Shown: one piece after another, positions 44,386 to 52,232 of the stretch
Layout: each line of letters starts with the position of its first letter
Position numbering within the stretch: position 1 is the stretch's first letter
Assembly: GCF_900110965.1 (NCBI RefSeq)
Contig: NZ_FOFO01000004.1
Coordinates: forward strand, 56,784 to 120,783
Length of the DNA: 64,000 nt
Direction: 5' to 3'
Source of the DNA: Ectothiorhodospira magna
Lineage (GTDB): Bacteria; Pseudomonadota; Gammaproteobacteria; Ectothiorhodospirales; Ectothiorhodospiraceae
Program-made: the position numbers and the translations under genes
The notes under the pieces: model-generated
The model's input: only the letters and a program-made list of their open reading frames with translations
Told to the model about the DNA's origin: nothing
The model's database searches: none

Positions 44386-44970
44386 TCACCCCAAAAATTG
44401 ATAGATCAGTATCGCCACCACCAGCAAGACCACCGTCAACCAACCCAGCCATTCAATATAGGGACGCAATTTGGGTTCTACCCTTGGCCCCAGCCAACCC
44501 ATCAGCAGGGCCACAGCGAAGAAGCGGGCGCCCCGACCGATGAAGGAGGCGATAATAAAGGGTAGCAAAGCCATGGAGAGCGCGCCGGCAGTGACGGTGA
44601 AGACTTTGTAAGGAATGGGGGAAAAACCTGCCACCAGCACCACCCACACCCCCCAGACCGTAAACCATTCCTGAGCCAGGATCAGCGCCTCACCATGGCC
44701 GGCGGCCACGATCCAGGGTTCCAGCAGGCTAAAGGCCAGATAGCCCAGCAGATACCCCAACAGACCGCCAAGCACAGAAAATACCGTGGTGACGGTGGCC
44801 AGCCGGATTTTTTGATCAGGCCGGGCGGCCACCATCGGTGCCAGCATCACATCCGGCGGCACCGGAAAAAAGGAAGATTCGGCAAAAGACAAGGCCGCCA
44901 GATAGCGGGAGGCATGGCGATGCCTGGCCCAATCCATAACCCGATCATAGAGGGGGCCAAACAGCTTCAC
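44386..44970 (-). CDS. yqaA: YqaA/DedA-family membrane protein
   Basis: Integral membrane protein of 194 residues, SNARE-associated/DedA-like family (YqaA branch). GTG 44970 with GGGGGA 7 nt upstream overlaps the pcm stop (GTGA). Helices include LLGYLLGYLAFSL, VWVVLVAGFSPIPYKVFTV (with the family's GFSPIPYK motif) and LTVVLLVVAILIY. Members are linked to lipid and membrane homeostasis. Part of the surE-pcm-yqaA-nlpD-rpoS run. Confidence 0.9.
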   Translation of the reverse strand: MKLFGPLYDRVMDWARHRHASRYLAALSFAESSFFPVPPDVMLAPMVAARPDQKIRLATVTTVFSVLGGLLGYLLGYLAFSLLEPWIVAAGHGEALILAQEWFTVWGVWVVLVAGFSPIPYKVFTVTAGALSMALLPFIIASFIGRGARFFAVALLMGWLGPRVEPKLRPYIEWLGWLTVVLLVVAILIYQFLG

Positions 44971-45632
44971 AGGATTTCCCCCGACAACAGGGGCACAAAT
45001 GTCACCGGCCCCAGATTTTCCTTGAAGAATGCCCGTTCGGTACGGGTGATGCACACCAGCGACTGGGTATCATGCTCATCTCCCACCGGCGCCAGCAAAC
45101 GCCCCCCCATGCTCAGCTGCAATAACAGGGCATCAGGAATCCGGCGAGGTGCTGCCGTCAGCACAATACCGTCATAGGGCGCATGCTCCGGCCATCCCAG
45201 GGTACCATCCACATGACGCAAACTGATATTGTGCAGCCCCATCTGACTGAGCACTTCTCTGGCCCGGCGCTGCAGGGGCCGGACCCGTTCCAGGCTGATG
45301 ACCCGATCCACCAGTTGGGCCAAAATGGCAGCTTGATAGCCCGACCCGGTCCCCAACTCCAGTACCCGTTGGGGAATATCCCGCTGTATCAGGGCCTCGG
45401 TCATCCGGGCCACGATATAGGGCTGGGAAATGGTCTGACCAAAACCAATGGGCAGGGCAATATTTTCATAGGCCTGATGGGCCAGGGCTTCGTCTACAAA
45501 CAGATGGCGCGGCGTGGCCCCCATCACTTCCAGTACCCGCGGATCCCGGATGCCCGACGCCATCAGGCGCTGGACCATACGGTCCCGCGCCCGCTGGGAA
45601 GTCATGCCGATCCCCGTCAGGTGCTGCCTCAA
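44967..45632 (-). CDS. pcm: Protein-L-isoaspartate O-methyltransferase
   Basis: Repairs isomerised aspartyl residues in aged proteins using SAM (221 residues). A TTG start at 45632, with AGGAG 7 nt upstream, overlaps the surE stop as TTGA; an ATG at 45605 is the alternative. Motifs: [31 protein letters not shown] (SAM site) and LTAAPRRIP. In the conserved stationary-phase survival block with surE and rpoS. Confidence 0.96.
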   Translation of the reverse strand: MRQHLTGIGMTSQRARDRMVQRLMASGIRDPRVLEVMGATPRHLFVDEALAHQAYENIALPIGFGQTISQPYIVARMTEALIQRDIPQRVLELGTGSGYQAAILAQLVDRVISLERVRPLQRRAREVLSQMGLHNISLRHVDGTLGWPEHAPYDGIVLTAAPRRIPDALLLQLSMGGRLLAPVGDEHDTQSLVCITRTERAFFKENLGPVTFVPLLSGEIL

Positions 45633-46381
45633 GCCTGGGCTCCTGTCAGCCAGCGACTGACCACATCCATGGCGTCATAGCGGGTCAGATCCACCTGGAT
45701 CGGGGTGACGGAAACGTAACCTGAACGTATGGCGTGAAAATCCGTACCCGGCCCGGCATCCTGCTCTGGCCCGGCAGGGCCGACCCAGTAAATGGGACGC
45801 CCCCTGGGGTCAGTGGATCGGGTGATCGGTTCAGCCTTGTGGCGATGACCCAGCCGGGTGGTCTCAAAGCCTTGAATCTCTTCCCAGGGGAGATCAGGTA
45901 CATTGACGTTGAGAATGGTATCCGGCGGCAGAGGCATGTTACCCAGACGGTCGAGCAGTTCCATCACGGCACGGGCGGCAGACTCAAAATGTCGACAGGG
46001 ATAACCGGCCAGGGATACGGCAATGGCCGGAAGACCCAGAAAACGCCCTTCCATGGCCGCAGCCACAGTCCCTGAATACAGCACATCGTCCCCCAGGTTT
46101 GCACCTGCGTTGATCCCGGAGATCACCATGTCCGGCTCCTGTTCCAAAAGGCCGGTGATGGCCAGATGAACACAGTCCGTGGGGGTACCATCCACGCGCA
46201 CATCTCCGTTATCGAGAATATCGGCACGCAACGGCCTGGATAAGGTCAGGGAATTGCTGGCACCACTGCGGTCCCGGTCTGGCGCCACCACATGAACTCG
46301 GGCGCAGGTACGCAGGGTTTTGGCCAGCAGTTGCAGGCCCGGGGCATGGACACCATCGTCGTTACTGAGCAGTATGTGCAT
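45629..46381 (-). CDS. surE: 5'/3'-nucleotidase SurE
   Basis: Stationary-phase survival nucleotidase/phosphatase of 250 residues, metal dependent. The active-site [10 protein letters not shown], Ser in GASNSLTL, and AINAG-like [25 protein letters not shown] segments are intact. First gene of the surE-pcm-yqaA-nlpD-rpoS operon. ATG 46381 opens the divergent region with smr, which contains an 11-bp tandem repeat and a -10-like TATATT (46414-46409). Confidence 0.97.
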   Translation of the reverse strand: MHILLSNDDGVHAPGLQLLAKTLRTCARVHVVAPDRDRSGASNSLTLSRPLRADILDNGDVRVDGTPTDCVHLAITGLLEQEPDMVISGINAGANLGDDVLYSGTVAAAMEGRFLGLPAIAVSLAGYPCRHFESAARAVMELLDRLGNMPLPPDTILNVNVPDLPWEEIQGFETTRLGHRHKAEPITRSTDPRGRPIYWVGPAGPEQDAGPGTDFHAIRSGYVSVTPIQVDLTRYDAMDVVSRWLTGAQA

Positions 46382-46408
46382 ATCGAGTCACTGTGAAGTC
46401 AAGCGGTT

Positions 46409-46414
46409 AATATA
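46409..46414 (-). promoter_or_regulatory. -10-like element for surE
   Basis: Minus-strand TATATT matches five of six -10 consensus bases. Upstream TGGGCC is a poor -35, and it overlaps the tandem repeat at 46430-46451. Start would lie about 20 nt before the surE ATG. Confidence 0.4.
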
Positions 46415-46429
46415 CTGGAAAGCGGGCGC

Positions 46430-46451
46430 TTGGCCCATGTTTGGCCCATGT
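46430..46451. repeat. Perfect 11-bp tandem repeat in surE-smr intergenic region
   Basis: TTGGCCCATGT is repeated exactly, head to tail, at 46430-46440 and 46441-46451. Eleven-bp phasing puts both copies on the same face of the helix, as for a regulator binding as two protomers, but a simple duplication is equally possible. Confidence 0.7.
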
Positions 46452-46495
46452 AAAGTCGCGCTTCCATCAACGCCACCGGCAATGGACCCCTGATC

Positions 46496-47038
46496 ATGCC
46501 CCCCCAGGATTCCCGGGATGATGACATTACCCTATTTCGCCAGGCCGTTGGCCCGGTAGCCAAGGTGCATGCGGACCGGGCCGAGTTACGGCCTCACCGC
46601 CCCCCACCCCGGCCCCGTCAGACAGAAGCAGACCATCAACGTGCCCTGGACGCACTGATGGAAGACCCGTTCCAGGTCACTGATCTGCAGCCTGGCGATG
46701 AGGTCAGCTTCATGCGTGAGGGGTTGCAGCGACAGGTATTCAAGAAGCTGCGCCGGGGATATTACCGGATCAGCGCAGAGCTGGATCTACACGGCATGAC
46801 TGCCCGACAGGCCCACGAGGCCCTGGGCCTGTTTTTGGCCGAAGCCCGCACCCAACGACTGCGTTGCGTGCGCATCATCCACGGCAAGGGGCTGCGCTCC
46901 AGCAACCGGGGGCCAGTACTCAAAAGCCGGGTGGTCCACTGGCTGCAGCAGCGTTCCGACATTCTGGCCTTTTGTTCTGCCCGCCCCACGGACGGCGGCA
47001 CCGGCGCTGTCGTGGTGCTGCTCAGGGTCAACCATTGA
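46496..47038 (+). CDS. Smr-domain protein (SmrA/YdaL-like)
   Basis: Smr-domain protein of 180 residues. The basic and acidic N-terminal region (about 1-90) precedes a C-terminal Smr domain with LDLHGMTARQA and IIHGKGLRSS, the hallmark motifs of the putative nuclease fold. E. coli relatives are poorly understood and have been linked to nicking or to mRNA/ribosome quality control. Start ATG 46496 has no clear ribosome-binding site. Divergent from surE; it may share transcription with the FNR-like gene downstream (64 nt gap). Confidence 0.88.
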   Translation: MPPQDSRDDDITLFRQAVGPVAKVHADRAELRPHRPPPRPRQTEADHQRALDALMEDPFQVTDLQPGDEVSFMREGLQRQVFKKLRRGYYRISAELDLHGMTARQAHEALGLFLAEARTQRLRCVRIIHGKGLRSSNRGPVLKSRVVHWLQQRSDILAFCSARPTDGGTGAVVVLLRVNH

Positions 47039-47055
47039 TCGTGGTAGCATAAAAC

Positions 47056-47067
47056 ATCTTGCAAGAT
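47056..47067. promoter_or_regulatory. 12-bp palindrome upstream of the FNR-like gene
   Basis: ATCTTGCAAGAT is a perfect palindrome 36 nt before the TTG start at 47103. It does not match the FNR box. It could be an autoregulatory or other operator site. Confidence 0.45.
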
Positions 47068-47102
47068 CGGTTGTGTTATCAGAATCAGCAGAGGGTTTGT
47101 CG

Positions 47103-47906
47103 TTGTCCAGTCCACGTGATCCAAAACCAGGTGGCAGCCCCCCCGCCAGTCGTTCTCTTCGACGCAGCCCCCGTCTGCCAGGGCGCCCTGCTATCCCCCA
47201 GATGGATAACGACTGCCGACGCTGTCCGGTACGGTCCGTCAGCCTGTTCGGGGATTTGCCCGACGAGGTGGTATTTCAGCTCGACAATCCATCAGAACAC
47301 CTGAATCTTCCGGCCAGTCATCTGCTTTACCGGGAAGGCGCGCCGGCCAGCGCCGCGTTCACCCTCAAGGAAGGGGTCATCAAGCTGACACGCACGGCGG
47401 TGAATGGCCGGGATCAAATCCTGCGCCTGCTGACCCAGGGTGATGTGCTGGGGGCGGAAGGATTGATGGGACATACCTATAACCACACAGCCACCACCCT
47501 CACTCCGGTTCAAATTTGCCGCCTGCCCCTGCCAGTGCTCAAGCAACTTCAGGCCGCCCACCCCACACTCAATCATGCCTTGCTGGCCCGGTGGGCGCTG
47601 GCCCTGCAACAGGTAGAAAACCTGGCCCTGGAACTGGGCACCAAAAAAGCCAGCGAACGACTGGCTGCTTTTCTGCTCTACTGGTACGCCAGAAACGGCC
47701 ATTATCCCAGTATGCCCCTGCCTCTGTCCCGCACCGAGACAGGAGAACTGCTGGGCTTGACGGTAGAAACCGTCAGCCGATTCTTTGCCGACTGGAAACG
47801 GCGGGGCTACCTGTCCGAAAAGACGGGTATCATCCATCTGCACGATCTCACCGCACTGAAAAACCTGAGCGGTCTGGAAAATTTTGATGAAACTGCTGGC
47901 CATTGA
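47103..47906 (+). CDS. CRP/FNR family regulator with partial FNR cysteine set
   Basis: Transcription factor of 267 residues. TTG 47103 has GAGGG 7 nt upstream (GTG 47073 and ATG 47202 are alternatives). After a basic N-terminal tail, the FNR-like segment DCRRCPVRSVSLFGDL has Cys 38 and 41 in the C-x2-C spacing; the site six residues after Cys 41, which is the third ligand in E. coli FNR, is Ser 47. The fourth ligand has an equivalent in VQICRLPL (Cys 139). The cNMP-like fold follows, and the HTH has TVETVSRF, whose E-x-x-S-R matches the FNR recognition helix. It probably binds FNR-type boxes such as the one before cydA. Confidence 0.88.
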   Translation: MSSPRDPKPGGSPPASRSLRRSPRLPGRPAIPQMDNDCRRCPVRSVSLFGDLPDEVVFQLDNPSEHLNLPASHLLYREGAPASAAFTLKEGVIKLTRTAVNGRDQILRLLTQGDVLGAEGLMGHTYNHTATTLTPVQICRLPLPVLKQLQAAHPTLNHALLARWALALQQVENLALELGTKKASERLAAFLLYWYARNGHYPSMPLPLSRTETGELLGLTVETVSRFFADWKRRGYLSEKTGIIHLHDLTALKNLSGLENFDETAGH

Positions 47907-48588
47907 GACTGCCACCGAAGCCTGTTCCGCTGCCCTGCTCCTGGATCGGGATATCTGGGTTCGATTTGAAGTGGAACCCCGTGCCCATGGGCGCCTGATC
48001 CTGCCCATGATGGAGGGACTGCTGGCAGAGGCTGGGCTGTCCCTGGGGCAACTGGATGCTCTGGCCTTTGGCCGGGGACCTGGAGCCTTTACCGGAGTCC
48101 GCATTGCAGTGGGTGTGATTCAGGGGGCTGCCTTTGCTGCCGACCTGCCGGTGGTGCCCGTTTCCACACTGGCCGCCCTGGCCCAACAGGGTCTGGATGA
48201 AGGGGCCAATCAGGTGCTGGCAGCCCTGGATGCCCGTATGGGAGAAGTCTACTGGGGCGCCTTTCATGGGGATGGGGATGGATTGGTGGTCCCCGTTACC
48301 GAGGAGCGGGTCTGTCCGCCCGGCGATGTGCCTCTACCCCAATGGCAGGGCTGGATGGGGGTGGGTCACGGTTGGGCTGCCCATCAGGCGGTACTGGAAG
48401 CCCGCCTGGGACCATGCCTGAGTGGAAGACCCATGCCGGACGCCTTGCCCAGCGCTGCCGAAGTGGCCCGACTGGCCGCCAGGGATTTTCGCCAGGGTCA
48501 GGTGGTTTCGGCTGAATCCGCCCTGCCGGTTTACCTGCGCGACCAGGTTGCACACAAACCCGGCCCACGGCCCTCCAGGGCCATTTAA
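47887..48588 (+). CDS. tsaB: tRNA threonylcarbamoyladenosine biosynthesis protein TsaB
   Basis: Essential partner of TsaD in making t6A on tRNAs reading ANN codons (233 residues). ATG 47887 lies inside the last 20 nt of the upstream regulator gene, so translation is coupled. Typical motifs: LLAIETATEACSAAL near the start, HGRLILPMMEGLL, FGRGPGAFTGVRIAVG and LDARMGEVYWGAF. The gene overlaps truD tail-to-tail by four nucleotides. Confidence 0.95.
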   Translation: MKLLAIETATEACSAALLLDRDIWVRFEVEPRAHGRLILPMMEGLLAEAGLSLGQLDALAFGRGPGAFTGVRIAVGVIQGAAFAADLPVVPVSTLAALAQQGLDEGANQVLAALDARMGEVYWGAFHGDGDGLVVPVTEERVCPPGDVPLPQWQGWMGVGHGWAAHQAVLEARLGPCLSGRPMPDALPSAAEVARLAARDFRQGQVVSAESALPVYLRDQVAHKPGPRPSRAI

Positions 48589-49619
48589 CCGCAAGCCCCC
48601 GTATCGGCCAATCCGTCCACCAAAGTGGTGGCAAAGGCACCCGCTGGCAGGGTGAAATCCAGCTGCAAGGTATGCTCGTCTTCCCAATGCCAGCTCAACG
48701 CCTGGGGCCGAATGCGCAGAACCCGCCGTTCCTGGGTCAGGCCCGCCGCTTCAAGCCCCTGGGCCAGAACCGGCATGGTTGCCGCAATCTCGGACTCCAG
48801 GGCTGCCACCGGGCCTGTGGTGGCCAGATCTCCACACCCCCACAAGGGGCCGGTCACGTGCAGGGCCTGGGCCGCCAACCGCTCGGGCACCGTTGGATCA
48901 TCCCCTTGATTGATGAAAAAACTACCCCGCCCATCCAGTTGCAGGGCGTCACCGAGCAGGGCCTGGTCCCAGGTGCCATTGTCCAACCGGGCCGCCAGCA
49001 CCTGGTTGAAGATTTCTGCCCGGGCAGCCGACAGATAAATCCCCCGCAGCTTGTGATCCCGCACCAGCAAGGTGCCCTGGAACAGGGCTTCTGCCTTGGC
49101 CACATTACTGCCATCACGGCCAAAACGCTGGGCACCGAAAAAATTAGGCACCCCCCGCTGCTGCAGCAGGGCCAAATGGGTTTGTGCCCTGTCCCGATCC
49201 CCTGCACATTGACGCAGCACCAGCACGAACCGGTTGCCCCGCAAGTGACCGGTCTGGAGTTTACGCCGGTGACGCCGGGCGTCCAGAACTTCCACAGCAG
49301 GCGGTAACTGCTCGGACCAGGCCGGTGCCTCCCGACCCGGCAGATGGACACTGAACCATTGGGTCGTCACTGCGTGGCGGTCCTTGCGACCGGCATAGCC
49401 AACAGCCCGGCGGGGCACTCCGGCAATGCGCCCGAGTAACACGGCAACGTCATCGGTATTCATGCCCCGTTTGCGCACATGGAGCCAGACATGCTCACCC
49501 TCCCCATCAGGCAGGGTAGCGGGGATTTCCTCCACCTGAAAATCCTCGGGACGGTGACGCAAAACGGCTGTCAGGGGACGGTCGGGGCGTTGAGTTGCAT
49601 GCATGAATACGAACCACAT
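48585..49619 (-). CDS. truD: tRNA pseudouridine(13) synthase TruD
   Basis: Makes pseudouridine-13 in tRNA-Glu (344 residues). The catalytic Asp lies in YAGRKDRHAVTTQWFSV; HLRGNRFVLVLR and NFFGAQRFGRDGSN are further conserved, with the TRUD insertion domain following. ATG 49619 was taken, with ATG 49604 as an alternative; neither has a strong ribosome-binding site. It is the last gene of the run ybbA-ybbP-relA-lipoprotein-dinG-truD. Confidence 0.94.
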   Translation of the reverse strand: MWFVFMHATQRPDRPLTAVLRHRPEDFQVEEIPATLPDGEGEHVWLHVRKRGMNTDDVAVLLGRIAGVPRRAVGYAGRKDRHAVTTQWFSVHLPGREAPAWSEQLPPAVEVLDARRHRRKLQTGHLRGNRFVLVLRQCAGDRDRAQTHLALLQQRGVPNFFGAQRFGRDGSNVAKAEALFQGTLLVRDHKLRGIYLSAARAEIFNQVLAARLDNGTWDQALLGDALQLDGRGSFFINQGDDPTVPERLAAQALHVTGPLWGCGDLATTGPVAALESEIAATMPVLAQGLEAAGLTQERRVLRIRPQALSWHWEDEHTLQLDFTLPAGAFATTLVDGLADTGACG

Positions 49620-49641
49620 CCATTAACATCGTCAAAGGTAT

Positions 49642-51579
49642 TCAGTCGGTTTCAGACTGCGGCGCCAGGTGCCGTAAAAAATCCAGGGCTTCAGGTAAAG
49701 TCCGGGCCTGTTCCACCGGGGGCAGGCTCTGCAAAAACAGACGACCATAGGACTTGCTGCGCAAGCGGGGATCACATAGCACCAGCAGACCCCGGTCCTG
49801 AGGATCACGGATCAGACGCCCCACCCCTTGTTTAAGGGCGATCACTGCCTGAGGGAGTTGCAAGGCAGTAAAGGGACTGCCCCCGTCCCGACGAATGGCA
49901 GCTATACGAGCCTCCAGAACCGGGTCGCCAGGGGAGGCAAAGGGCAGGCGGTCGATCACCACACAACTTAGGGCCTGCCCCCTCACGTCCACACCCTCCC
50001 AGAAACTTTGCGCCCCCAGCAGCACACCGTTACCCACCTTGCGAAACCGGGTGACCAGTTCCTGTCGCGGCGCACTGCCCTGCACCAGCACAGGCCGATC
50101 CAGATGATGAGATAACCAGGCCGCAGCCACCTGCAAGGCTCGGTGACTGGTGAACAGCATGAACGTACCACCAGGGTTGGCCTGGATCAGAGGCAGGACA
50201 GCCTGGGCCACCGCTTCGGTATAGCCAGGCGCATTGGGTTCGGGCAACCCTTCAGGCAAATAAAGCCGGGCGTTGGTCCCATAATCAAAGGGGCTGTCCA
50301 ACTGCAGGCCTCTGGGGGCGTCCAGACCCAGGCGGCGATTAAAATGGTCAAAATTCCCGTCTACCGACAATGTGGCTGAAGTGAATACCCAGGCACTGTC
50401 ACAGGCGCCCCGGTGCTGACGGAACAGACTTGCCACATCCAGGGGGGTCAAATGCAAACTGAAGGTCCGGGTCCAGGTCTCGTACCATTGCACCGCATCC
50501 TCCCGGGGGCCACCAAACAAGGCCAGACGCTGTAGCTGATCCTGCACCCGGCGGGCGCAGCCTTCCAGTCCCTTGCCCCGCTGAGCTGCCAACGCCAGGG
50601 CTTCGCTTAAGGATTGCAGGGCCGTCTGCAGAGATTCCATGGCCACCGCCATACCCGGCGCCACCGCCAGGGTCGACCAGGGGGCGCGGCGCATCCCTTC
50701 TCCCATGGCCAGACGAAAATCCTTAACCGCTTTGACCAGATCATCGGCACATTCCCGCAACCAGGGCATGTCCGGTGCTTCGTTGACCTGTTCAGCCACC
50801 GTATCCCGTGCCAGTTCCAACAACTGGCGGGCACTGAGGGTCACACCAAAAAAATGACCTGCCACATCCGGCAACTGGTGGGCTTCATCGAGAATAAAAG
50901 CCGCTGCCGAAGGCAGCAAATCGCCAAAACCCTCATCCTTGAGGGCCAGATCCGCCAGCAGCAGATGGTGATTAATCACCACCAAATCCGCCTCCTGGGC
51001 ACGACGACGGGCCCGCAACACATGACAGTCCTGATAATCGGAACAGTCCGTACCCAGGCAATTGTCCACCGTGGACGTGACCCTGGCCCAGATCTCTGCA
51101 TCCTCCGGTAACTGGGACAGCTCCGCCACATCCCCTGTCCGTGTGCCCGCCGCCCAGCGCTCCACCTGTTGCAAGGGAGCATGTAACCGGGCTGGCAACA
51201 ATGGGCCCTCTGCCACAGCCAGACGCAGACGATGGGTGCATAAGTAATTGGAACGCCCCTTGAGCAAGGCCCGTCGTACCGACAACCCCAGGGCCTGACA
51301 GAGCAGGGGCAGGTCTTTGTGGAACAACTGGTCCTGAAGATTGCGGGTGCCGGTGGAGACAATGACCTTGCGCCCATCTACAAGCACCGGCACCAGATAG
51401 GCAAACGTCTTGCCTACACCGGTACCCGCTTCGGCCACCAACGTCCCCCCCTCCGCCAGCACCTGGGCCACGGCGGCAGCCATCTGTTGCTGGGGCAGGC
51501 GTGCCCGAAACCCCGTAATGGCCTTCGCCAGGGGACCATCATCCCCCAGCAACGCCACTACGGTATTGCCCCCGCTCAT
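49642..51579 (-). CDS. ATP-dependent DNA helicase, DinG/YoaA family (XPD-like Fe-S)
   Basis: Superfamily 2 helicase of 645 residues with a likely 4Fe-4S cluster. Walker A EAGTGVGKT, DEAH box (FILDEAHQLPD), a cluster loop with cysteines in NYLCTHR and NCLGTDCSDYQDC, then C-terminal motifs FTSHRAL, GAQSFWEGVDVRG and GRLIRDPQD. The arrangement suits YoaA rather than DinG with its longer C-terminus; YoaA aids repair of stalled forks with the chi subunit. ATG overlaps the preceding lipoprotein stop (ATGA). Confidence 0.93.
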   Translation of the reverse strand: MSGGNTVVALLGDDGPLAKAITGFRARLPQQQMAAAVAQVLAEGGTLVAEAGTGVGKTFAYLVPVLVDGRKVIVSTGTRNLQDQLFHKDLPLLCQALGLSVRRALLKGRSNYLCTHRLRLAVAEGPLLPARLHAPLQQVERWAAGTRTGDVAELSQLPEDAEIWARVTSTVDNCLGTDCSDYQDCHVLRARRRAQEADLVVINHHLLLADLALKDEGFGDLLPSAAAFILDEAHQLPDVAGHFFGVTLSARQLLELARDTVAEQVNEAPDMPWLRECADDLVKAVKDFRLAMGEGMRRAPWSTLAVAPGMAVAMESLQTALQSLSEALALAAQRGKGLEGCARRVQDQLQRLALFGGPREDAVQWYETWTRTFSLHLTPLDVASLFRQHRGACDSAWVFTSATLSVDGNFDHFNRRLGLDAPRGLQLDSPFDYGTNARLYLPEGLPEPNAPGYTEAVAQAVLPLIQANPGGTFMLFTSHRALQVAAAWLSHHLDRPVLVQGSAPRQELVTRFRKVGNGVLLGAQSFWEGVDVRGQALSCVVIDRLPFASPGDPVLEARIAAIRRDGGSPFTALQLPQAVIALKQGVGRLIRDPQDRGLLVLCDPRLRSKSYGRLFLQSLPPVEQARTLPEALDFLRHLAPQSETD

Positions 51580-52211
51580 CCAGTACGCTCCGGCTGGAGT
51601 CGACGGGACCGTTCCAGGGCTTCCCTGGCACCGCGTTCATCGCCCCGCAGCCGCCGGGCCTGGGCAATGATCTGCCAGTTATCTGCCTGCAGGGCGCGAT
51701 CCCCTCTGGCCAGATCATTGGACTTGGCCGCCAGACTCTCGGCTTCCTCTGCCTGACCCTGGTTTAATCGAACCTGGGCCAAACGGTGCCAGAGCAACGC
51801 ATCATCAGGGGCAATACGCAACGCACGTTCCAGAGCCGCAGCGGCCCGTTCAGGCTGATCAGCCATGAGGTGACGTTCTGCATCTCCTGCCAGGGCCACC
51901 ACCGCCGGTGGCCGGGCCTGTGGGGCCGATGGGGGCCGTTGACCAGCCCCTTCTCCTCCCGGCATACGCCCTGGCCGGGGATCACCGGCAATCACTGGTG
52001 CCTGGGGTGCTCGCACCTCCGGTCGGGGCAGGGGCACCGGCTCTGGTACCGGCACCGGGGCAGGTGCAGGCACTGACGGCGGCGGCACAGGCACTGGGGC
52101 AGGTGCCCGTATATCAGGCGCAGCAGCACAACCCGAGAGCATGATCAGTACAGCCAGCGGCGCCAGGTACCAAACAAGGGAATCATGGGATTTCACACGC
52201 GGCGGCTCCAT
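51576..52211 (-). CDS. TPR-containing lipoprotein
   Basis: Predicted lipoprotein of 211 residues. Signal peptide with lipobox LIMLSGC (Cys near residue 28), then a Pro/Val/Ala-rich stretch (about 35-105) and a C-terminal tetratricopeptide region (about 110-205, including AAAALERALRIAPDDALLWHRLAQVRLNQGQ). ATG 52211 preferred over TTG 52214. It lies between relA and the helicase, overlapping the latter by four nucleotides. Function unknown; such proteins often scaffold envelope complexes. Confidence 0.87.
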   Translation of the reverse strand: MEPPRVKSHDSLVWYLAPLAVLIMLSGCAAAPDIRAPAPVPVPPPSVPAPAPVPVPEPVPLPRPEVRAPQAPVIAGDPRPGRMPGGEGAGQRPPSAPQARPPAVVALAGDAERHLMADQPERAAAALERALRIAPDDALLWHRLAQVRLNQGQAEEAESLAAKSNDLARGDRALQADNWQIIAQARRLRGDERGAREALERSRRLQPERTG

Positions 52212-52232
52212 CAAGGGTAAATCGGCACGAGA

